Below are positions 56,901 to 64,000 of a DNA stretch of 64,000 nucleotides, piece by piece (positions within the stretch are counted from its first letter, which is position 1; the number at the start of each line of letters is the position of its first letter). The notes under the pieces are model-generated. The model was given only the letters and a program-made list of their open reading frames with translations, was not told the origin of the DNA and ran no database searches. The stretch lies in NCBI GenBank assembly GCA_947646735.1, contig CANTFK010000978.1:248001-312000 (forward strand), in the 5' to 3' direction. Source of the stretch: Peronospora farinosa (taxonomy: Eukaryota; Oomycota; Peronosporomycetes; Peronosporales; Peronosporaceae). Both the position numbers and the translations under genes were made by a program.

Positions 56901-58806
56901 CGGCCGTGAGAAAACTTACCTCACGGTCAGTCGCGACTTTTACTGGCCACGCCAGTATAAGTTTGCGCGCAAGTACGTGCGTGCTTGCGAGGTGTGTCAA
57001 CGAGTGAAGCCTAGTCCTTCACTCCGTGCACCATTGCAGCCTCTACCTGTTCCGGCAGAGTGCTGGGAGTCCGTATCAATGGACTTCGTCTTTGGGTTTC
57101 CCAAAGACGCTCACGGGAATAATGGTATTCTCGTGTTTGTAGACAGTTTCAGCAAGATGGTACATCTTGTTGCTGTACCTGAGTCGATCACAGCAGAGGG
57201 CTGTGCTCGAGTGTTTATCGATACAATCTTTCGATAGCACGGTTTACCCCGTGAACTTGTGTCCGATAGGGACCCCCGGTTCACGGCTGAGATTTGGCGT
57301 TCCGTGTTCCAAACACTTGGAACACGGCTCACAATGTCTACTTCTGACCATCCAGAAACCGATGGTCAGACTGAACGCGCCAATCGCGTCCTCGAAGAGA
57401 TTCTTCGAGGGTACGTCCACTCGTTTACGAGTTGAAGTGAGTTCTTGTCGATGGTCGAATTCGCCATCAACAACTCCGTGCATGCGTCTACGACGCATAC
57501 ACCGTTCTACGTGAATGGCCTTCGCCATTCACGTGTCCCCACCTTAGTAGAAGGTGACTCTAATTCAAGAGGGGGAGGAACTCGCTCGAGCGAGAACCAA
57601 TCTGGCTCTTGCTCATCACGCGACGACGTTATGGTCGACACGAAAGTAACCGAAGTCGTACCATTCGACTTCAGTGAAGAGGAAGAAAGTAAGAGCGATG
57701 ACGCTCTTACTGACAACGATGCTGAAGATATCAGCATCGTTCGAGGTATCACAAGTGAGAACAGTAATGTTCTCACTGCATTAGTAACCGATATCTCTGC
57801 AGTGCATTCACAATGCACTGAAGCCAAAAGCAACGAGTCAGCTGAGGATTTCCTGCTGACTCGTGAAGCGGTAGTCCGTTTCGTGCAAGACTCCATCGCG
57901 GAAGCGGTGGATAAGCAAAAGCGAAACGCAGACAATAATGGAAGGGCAAATTCTCAAACATTTATTGAAGGTGATTTAATTTTACTGTCAACAGTAAACC
58001 TACCTAAACATGTAGTGACTAACGTGGGCAGCAATAAATTGTTGCCCAAGTACATCGGCCCGTTTCGTGTATTGCGCCGCCTAGGCAACGCATACACGAT
58101 CGAGTTGCCACGCAGGATGCGTACGCATCCTACGTTTTACGTGGGACGTCTTCGTCCGTACGTTCAGTACGCGGCTTCTTCGAACGACGAAGATAGCCAT
58201 TACTCTCAAGAATCCCCTTCATATTCTTGTTGTCACGAACCAGATTCGATATCTGGTCGTGTAGAGATGAGATCTTCCCATGATATTGGACGATCTCCTG
58301 ACGAGCTGTCGCCAGCTCGTTACTCAGAGAAAGAAGCAGCCGTTCATTCTCCAATAGTGCGACAGCATTGTTTGCCCGAGACCTCTCATGGTCAAACCCA
58401 AGCTGTCGCACAATGTCCTCTAAGCGGCGACGCTTATCTCGTTCGTGATCAACATCACAACGGAGCTCACGAGTTACACGGGCAAACCCGTCTAACTCAG
58501 CAGCCAAGTCCGATGAAAGAATCGGACAGGGTTTTCCCTACACCACCGCATCCGCTGGTGGACTCCCATGGTGGGAAGCGCTTCCTCGTGGAACGCTTAC
58601 TAAAGCACCGCGAGGTGAAGGGACGTCGGACGAGTTATCTCGTCCGGTGGCGTGGCTATCCGCCTTCGGCGGATAGCTGGGAACCTCGGGCCCAACTGAT
58701 AGCCGACGTTCCCGGCCTTGTCGAACAGTACGACAAGGGGCACCCGATGGTGAAGGACCATCGGAAAACGAGCTCCCAGCGCGCTCGTAAAGGGATTGCA
58801 AAGTAG
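53948..58806 (+). pseudogene. pol: pol of element D: protease, RT, RNase H, integrase, chromodomain; single frame with three nonsense codons
   Basis: One continuous frame, -1 to gag. Protease DCGASNNFV near 54140. RT (about 55240-55910) keeps YFDDVFVHS. RNase H has VCDASDFAIGCAL and YTDHASLRT (about 56200-56430). Integrase has the finger ECDDAPISGHRGREKTY ... CEVCQRVKP, core SMDFVFGFPKD, SDRDPRF, ETDGQTERAN, and a GPF module near 58060. The chromodomain reads YLVRWRGYPPSADSWEP near 58640. Stops: TAG 55900-55902 (Gly expected), TAG 57235-57237 (Gln expected in FRQHGLP), TGA 57433-57435 (Trp expected). There are no frameshifts. The last 677 bp overlap the antisense ORF. Confidence 0.92.
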
Positions 58807-59848
58807 CAATCCCTTCACGCATTTCGGAAGAGATGCGAGCCCTCCACCAGGGATCAGTAAGGAGGTACGCCTCCTTAGGCGCTTTTGACGAGGTGCTCAG
58901 GCACCCCGGGCATTGGTCGCCCCAAGAGAGGCATAACAGGCCTGCCTCTCTAGATAACCGGTGCAAACGATAGCATGCACCGGAAGTACTTCGTTTCTCA
59001 AACTTATTGCGGCTAGCATAAAGTCTTTGAAACCAAGCCTCTTTCCCAACGTTTAAAACGTTGGTGATAAACGCGTTCCAAGATTGGAGGAACGCGTCAG
59101 CCTCACGCTTCTTGTGTGGGCCATACCATCGATGTTCAAGGAACACATCGATGTAATAATCGTTCTCAGTGCGAAAGTTCTTCGCACTGGCGTCAAGGCC
59201 GTGAAGCTTTGACGCATCAAACAACGGTATGGAGAACCGTTCGTTGGTCTTTCCAGACCAACGATCAAGCAGATGCTTAGGTAGCATCCATGGCTTGCGA
59301 TCAGGAGCAAGACGCAATACGTTGCGGTCTAAAGCCTCCTGCATGGTGTCAACAGAAGTACCGACACCACGAGCATTAGTGTCAACAGAAGTACCGACAC
59401 TATGATTATTGATGTCAGTAGAAGCACTGACATCACCCTTACGGTCCCCACCCGAGTCACTATCCTTCGACTCGTTTGGCGAGTCGTCTGATTCATCAGA
59501 CGACCCGAACATTTCACGGTACATTGATTCACTCAATGTACCACGATCCCTCTTCGTAGCATTAGACGACGAGGTGTCACCCCGGGGAGAGCCCGGGAGT
59601 GGAATAGGTGACTTTGAGCCGGATGCGTCATCCGACTCACCTGAGTAGTCAACGACTAACTCTGGGTCAACATCTTCACGTGGCGAAGCGCTACGTGAAC
59701 CTGCAACAGGCGTTGCAGGCTGATGTTGACTTCCAGCAGACACATTAGTGTCTGCTGGCTGAGGCTGTGAAGCCTCAGTAGCGGCTGCACACAGGCGTGC
59801 AGCCGAGCTCTTGGCTGCCTTAGCAGCGACGCGCATTGACTTTGTCAT
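58130..59848 (-). pseudogene. Antisense ORF of element D (aORF-D), 572 codons with one UAG
   Basis: Starts MTKSMRVAAKAAK at 59848, 95 bp inside the 3' LTR. The N-terminus is Ser/Asp-rich with DVDPELVVDYSGESDD and SPIPLPGSP. The central region may be folded (SIPLFDASKLHGLDASAKN, NDYYIDVFLEHRWYGPHKKR, FQRLYASRNKFEKR). A single TAG at 58538-58540 is followed in the same frame by a coiled coil (LEDIVRQLGFDHERSRAN, LLLSLSNELATARQEIV) that ends in a basic segment at 58130. The overlap with pol has the same phase as in B. An Inr+FPR-like sequence lies 5-18 nt before the ATG. No known family was recognised; a structural or regulatory role is only a guess. Confidence 0.72.
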
Positions 59849-59852
59849 AGCC

Positions 59853-59866
59853 TAATTGTTGAATGA
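59853..59866 (-). promoter_or_regulatory. Inr+FPR-like oomycete core promoter before aORF-D
   Basis: Minus strand reads TCATTCAACAATTA, matching 12 of 14 positions of the oomycete consensus TCATTYYNCAWTTT. It is very close to the ATG (5-18 nt), so it may be fortuitous. Confidence 0.35.
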
Positions 59867-59942
59867 AAGAAAATTCAACAAGTTCTCCTTTCCCATAGTC
59901 ACTAAACAGTCACTAATGTGACTGTTGGTTGAGGGGGAGTGA

Positions 59943-60403
59943 TGTAACGGGGCGAGCCCGTTACATAATATTGACACTTATATGAAGTGTCAACAAAAAT
60001 ATTATTATAACTAATAATATTTTGACAATATTACCTTCTCTTATAATATTGTTCCTAGATCTCCTTGAAGTTGGAGATGCCCTCTCATTGGTTGATATGG
60101 GCCATCATATCAACCAACGCGCTGACCAATGACCGATGGACGCGCGCAATGAGTAGAGGGCAAGTTGTCAACATACATAGTTGTAGTTTAATATAGTTAA
60201 CATAGGTTATAACAGATTAGTTTTATTAAGATAGTTAACTATATTAAATACAGTTTTCTTTTCCTCTACTTCTAAGCGTTTGTTTAGAAGTAAAGCTTCC
60301 TCTGCCTCTTGTGTAGGAGAGGTAATTGAGGCACCTGCTTTCACTGTAATCAGTGAAAGTAGACTATACTGTAATCAGTATAGTCGGAGGGTGCCCCATT
60401 ACA
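59943..60403 (+). repeat. 3' LTR of element D
   Basis: 461 bp, identical by eye to 52270-52730, preceded by the purine tract GAGGGGGAGTGA. Confidence 0.96.
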
Positions 60404-61252
60404 GTCGTCGTGGACCCACTTCGCGATTCGATAGTCCAGCAAACTTCTTGCGAGGTGTTTCGACGGACCAATACCCGATTTTGCTCCCACAACTAGAAAA
60501 TCGGTCAGATCATCGCCCTTGTAATGTTTTTCCAAAACGTTTAACATCTTCTTATTACGTTTGTTCCTGGCTTTTTTGTTAGTGCTCGCATTGCTTTTGG
60601 CCTTAAGGACGGAGTATTTGGTCTTTACGAAAGCGAGCCACTGGGAAAAGATTGGGTTTGTGAAAGGATTCTTTTTTGGCTGATCGAGCTGCAAAAGCTT
60701 AAATACATCTGCCTGACTTTGCCCGTCCTTTATCCACTTCTTGATCTGAGAGGCTAGCAGTTTTTTAGCTTCCCCTTCCTTACCGACTTTATTCTTTTTC
60801 AAAACTAAAGCACTGGCGAGAGCATGATCGTTCTTCAACTTATGTGCTACTAGCTCGAATATCGCCTTGTCTACCACATGTATTGAAGTTTCGTACAATT
60901 CCGCCAACGATATCCTGAATTGGGCTAGCCAGCTGTTTGTTAACTTGTCGGGGGTGAGTTTAAAAACCCTTACCTTGACATTATTAAATAGCGATAGCTT
61001 GTCTTGCTTATCCAAACCTTCAAGTGATTCAAACATATCTGATTGAAAGCTCTTCAAGATGTCGCCAATATCCTTTGTTCTCTCTTCAAGTGTGTCGTCA
61101 AAATTACTTGATCTCATGCTCACGTTTAAGTCAAAATGAGTAGTATTCAATGAAGCATAGTCGTAGGTGGTGCGCATGGTATCCTCACGCATCGCGGAGG
61201 CCACACTCACAGCCGACCATGCGACCAGCGCGAAAAAAACAAGCAGCATCAT
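60404..61252 (-). pseudogene. Secreted LWY-type effector gene, 5' part (before element D)
   Basis: Encodes 283 residues. A signal peptide (residues 1-20, MMLLVFFALVAWSAVSVASA) is followed by a short variable stretch with EER at 56-58. No RxLR is present, so this is an EER-only type. Helical LWY-like units follow, with KWIKDG, ADVFKLLQL and NPFTNPIFSQWLAF, and the start of a second unit ending KWVHDD at the element boundary. Such proteins are translocated into host plant cells and act on host immunity; the target here is unknown. Element D interrupts the gene at 60404, adding LTR-encoded residues before a stop at 60350, so only a truncated protein is expected. Confidence 0.8.
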
Positions 61253-61291
61253 CGTGAGTTATGCTTGACGTCAGTGTGCAGTGGTCTGGCA

Positions 61292-61310
61292 GGCAAAAAA
61301 TGTAAAGTGG
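61292..61310 (-). promoter_or_regulatory. Oomycete Inr+FPR core promoter of the effector gene
   Basis: Minus strand reads CCACTTTACATTTTTTGCC, 40-58 nt upstream of the ATG. CCACTTT fits the Inr consensus YCAYTYY and the following CATTTTTTGC fits the flanking promoter region. Distance to the ATG is typical for oomycete genes. Confidence 0.65.
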
Positions 61311-62397
61311 GGAGCTGTATGTGACCTCGATTGGCTGCCGGAACGTTGAATTGTTGGAAGGCCAGACATCAATAACCCGCCTGGCTATTCTGCACTGAGG
61401 GTATTATCCTTTATCGCCTTTTCTAGCTGTACCACGGAAGTATCTCAAGGGATTGAGCACATCGCGAGCCGTACCCTTATCGACAATACGTAGGACATAA
61501 AACATGTCGAGAATAATTAGCACGCGCTAAGGCAGCTAAAAAGACGACGTCGTCAGCTCTAAAGCGCCGCGTTTCATGTGTACAAGTCTGCGGACGGCGA
61601 CGTACGTGTAAGCGAGTGTTGTGACCGTTGTAGCTCTGCACGGAATGCTGGACGGAGGGCTGGAAGAAACGCTGGATGTACGACAGACCTTTTCTTTCTT
61701 CCGCGTAGCTCTCGTGAATTGGAGGCCTTTATATGAGATTTGAACCATACGTCCAGTATAGAACAGTTGACTGCAGGTAGTTAAAGTAGCCCCCATACCT
61801 CGCATAAAAGTCAGCCATGCACCATTCCTAAACTGTGGCTAGGGCTTTCTTTTTGCGCTGTACTATTCAAATCACACATAAACATGAAATTACAAACGAC
61901 CTGACGATCTGACCGCAGATAATCGTGTAAGTCTCTAGATGGTGCTGCAGTCACAGTTGCTAACATCACACAGGTCTTGGACTTGTTCATCGCTTTGTAA
62001 ATGCAATGTAGCTGCCGCTGGCATGCCAAAGTGAGCGCTGCCGGGGAAGTAAACACATCCAAACGGATCCCCTCGGTCGCTTATTGCGCCACTGATATCT
62101 GAGCTGTGTTCAAAGCCGAGTACGTGGACAAAGTTAGTGTGTCTTCATTGTTGTGATGTATCCTCTACGTTCTATGAGACAAAAAATAATAGTGGCACGC
62201 TCTGATGGTTTGCTTGCGCAATTACAGCGACGTTAGACACTACTATGTTTATGGCCGCTATTTTATATGTATATGTTATTCGATTGTGCTGGTGGCTTGC
62301 ACTGGGATCCACAGTAAATCGACATCAGACACCGGTAGCAAACTCGCAAATTACTTTACGGATTGCCCATTTATATCGATTGATCATTTCTTCATCT
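61311..62397. other. Intergenic region
   Basis: Upstream of the effector gene and downstream of the nucleotidase gene. Short ORFs here lack recognisable motifs; no repeat or RNA gene was recognised. It should hold the effector promoter and the nucleotidase 3' UTR. Confidence 0.5.
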
Positions 62398-63634
62398 TCA
62401 CTCGAAAATTGTGATGCGACCTTCGTGCTCCGGATAGGCCAGCAGCCGCTTTTTCATCATGAAGTCGGCCACGACTTCAGGAACTTTAGCAGCCTCACGT
62501 AGAATATCTCCCTTTAGCCATGATGTGCAGCCATCGCCGCCACTAGCAACAAACTTGGACGTGGCCACGAGGAGCTCCATTTTCATGTCCACCGGCCTGC
62601 CATTGACGTCTACCATTTTAGTAATCGCTGGGGGGTCTGAATGCATGTCGATGGTCAAGCGTAGTCCAGACACATGAGGGTGCGAGCCGCTCTGCTGCGG
62701 GTATTTGCACAAATGCTGAATCAACGCGTCACGTAGGTCGCTAGCTTGAATTCGCACAAGAACAGCAGGCCGCGGAAACGGCATCTCGTGCTTCAAAATG
62801 CCGACTGTGATGTTAGACTTAGCGGAATACTCCTTGTCTCCTCGGATAAAGCCTCCATTGATAAAACCCACATCAGCGAATAATTCACTGCGTAAAGCAT
62901 CTGCGACCATGTTACCTCCATTGCTTTCTCCAGCTCGCAAAAGTGCTGTTCGCGTTGACAATGAAGTTGCCAAGGTAGCCAATACACAGTCATTCTTTCC
63001 CGGATCATTTTCACTTTCCATTTGGCGCATGTATTTGTAAAGAATTTGCTGGCACGCCGGCTGCGGTGGCTGGTATGCGTTTGCAATCATACTCCATTGC
63101 GGCAAGACGACAAGTCCACGTTCGGGATATTTCGCTGACCGCTTCAATTCAAACTCGAGCTTTGCCAACCAAAGAGCGTTTTGTCCTGATTTGTGAATGA
63201 ATGTATTGCCTTCGTACATTGTAAACGGGTCGTGGTCATGTCCACCAAGCACCAAATCGATGCCAGGTACTTGGCGAGCAAGTCTTTTATCCTGCGTAAT
63301 CGACAAATGTGTAAGTGCCAGGATGAAGTCTGCTCCTTTAGCTTTTAAAGCGTCAACACACCGCCGAGAGGTGGAAAAAATATTCTCAAACTCGACGCTA
63401 TCACCCGGAAACGACAACGTCGGGGTTTCCTCCGTGCAAACACCAAATACTCCTAACTTAAGTCCGTCTTTCAGATCAACAATTTCTGTATCCACGACAC
63501 CTTCAAATAGTGCACCTGATGTCGAATCAAGCACATTGGATCCAAACCATTTCGCAGACGAGTTTCGCATGCGTGCTTTGAGTTCACATGGAAGGGGATC
63601 TACGTGATTAACTGTTATGCAGCAAGTACAATTC
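62398..63634 (-). CDS. 5'-nucleotidase / metallophosphatase family protein, 3' exon (partial)
   Basis: A 5'-nucleotidase (UshA/CD73-like) hydrolyses nucleotide phosphates, usually outside the cell. Seen: metallophosphatase end motifs LTHLSITQD and GGHDHD, then the C-terminal nucleotide-binding domain with GESNGGNMVADALR, GFINGGFIRGD and KFVASGGDG, ending in EGRITIFE. The frame stays open upstream of the ATG at 63570 to a TTTCAG acceptor at 63635-63637 (exon begins NCTCCITVNHVDPL), so that ATG is internal. The N-terminal DxH/GNHE part was not found in 63660-64000 and must lie upstream beyond the window or across a longer intron. The exon is intact and looks like a live host gene. Confidence 0.82.
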
Positions 63635-63838
63635 CTGAAATAAGCAATTGATTAAACCCGTATTAATTTATATAATTCCATATACATCAAAACATGTCAA
63701 ACATATGCAAGCGCCAACCATGATTAACTAGAGTCTATAACTTCAACTATTTCAATAGATCGATGCACCTCTTGAGTACCATCGCTGCATTATTTTTCAA
63801 TACACCTTGTACTCTCAAGTAACTACTTGATTAACATC
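63635..63838. other. Likely intron or intergenic DNA at right edge
   Basis: AT-rich, no coding signal. On the minus strand it ends in the TTTCAG acceptor used by the nucleotidase exon. Confidence 0.4.
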
Positions 63839-64000
63839 ATGGCTTTGGCGTTATCCGTGAACCTGAACATATTACGCAAGATATTACAATTGAGCTACTC
63901 GCGAATTTGGTAAGCTCATTGCCACAAGCTCCACACCGCAACATTGACAAGCTATCCTGGGACGAGCTGGTGTCGTTCAAAACGCATTGCGTTGCTTTCT
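63839..64000 (+). CDS. Possible partial exon at window edge, unknown protein
   Basis: Plus-strand open stretch reading GFGVIREPEHITQDITIELL and SLPQAPHRNIDKLSWDELVS, open to the window end. No start or convincing acceptor was found. It looks coding by composition but is short, and it overlaps the region where the nucleotidase 5' exon would be expected on the other strand. Confidence 0.3.

Larger units (their letters stand above)
52270..60403 (+). mobile_element. Ty3/gypsy chromovirus D, full length, identical LTRs
   Basis: An 8.1-kb element with two 461-bp LTRs that are identical by eye. GTCG flanks both sides (52265-52268 and 60404-60407), a probable 4-bp target duplication (a fifth base differs). 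Gag is open, pol is one frame with three stops, and an antisense ORF carries one stop. It splits the effector gene. LTR identity makes it the youngest insertion in the window. Confidence 0.96.

Noticed and set aside
60350..60403. C-terminal residues of the effector ORF after 60404
   Set aside because: They are encoded by the 3' LTR of element D, not by the host gene.
61536..61805. 89-aa minus-strand ORF upstream of the effector
   Set aside because: No motif, no promoter-like signal, and composition like intergenic DNA.

Overview
The window reads as nuclear DNA of an oomycete, most likely a downy mildew or Phytophthora relative. Supporting signs are oomycete-type Ty3/gypsy chromoviruses and Ty1/copia elements, a secreted effector with an EER motif and LWY-type modules, and an Inr+FPR-like core promoter 40-58 bp upstream of the effector start. 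Most of the window is retrotransposon. No tRNA, rRNA or CRISPR was recognised. All names come from motifs read by eye.

Layout. 1-6852: 3' part of a degenerate gypsy element (A) ending in its LTR. 6868-7495: fragment of copia gag. 7496-10069: degenerate host-like DNA. 10070-18175: complete gypsy element B with 5-bp target duplication CACAA, inserted into a basic/acidic low-complexity host gene on the minus strand (18716 to 18176, then 10069 to about 9080). 18850-24367: degenerate copia element. 19791-50247: a giant inverted repeat with arms of about 10.9 kb (19791-30715 and 39358-50247). Each arm carries a copia element, a deletion derivative of a gypsy element (E), two LTRs and a coiled-coil gene (aORF-F). 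The 8.6-kb spacer holds a third gypsy type (C) with a second RNase H domain. 50511-61252 minus: a secreted LWY-type effector gene cut in two by gypsy element D (52270-60403, identical LTRs). 62398-63634 minus: 5'-nucleotidase family exon. The last about 160 bp may hold the edge of another gene.

Main result. Gypsy elements A, B and D are only distantly alike in sequence yet share an unusual architecture. (i) Gag ends in a UAG set inside a conserved hairpin, and pol lies in the -1 frame; in D a canonical A-AAA-AAC slippery site precedes the hairpin by 8 nt. (ii) A long antisense gene lies between pol and the 3' LTR. It overlaps the pol chromodomain tail-to-tail in the same relative phase, has a conserved D-x-D-P-x-x-x-V-D-Y-like N-terminal motif and a C-terminal coiled coil. 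(iii) LTRs and coding regions are densely covered by short perfect inverted repeats. The coiled-coil gene in the inverted-repeat arms has the same antisense position after a gypsy pol end, and the left copy carries two consensus introns. Such introns could survive retrotransposition because the genomic RNA is the other strand.

Most element genes are broken by stops or frameshifts. Element D is the youngest and nearest to intact: its pol is one frame with three nonsense codons and no frameshift.
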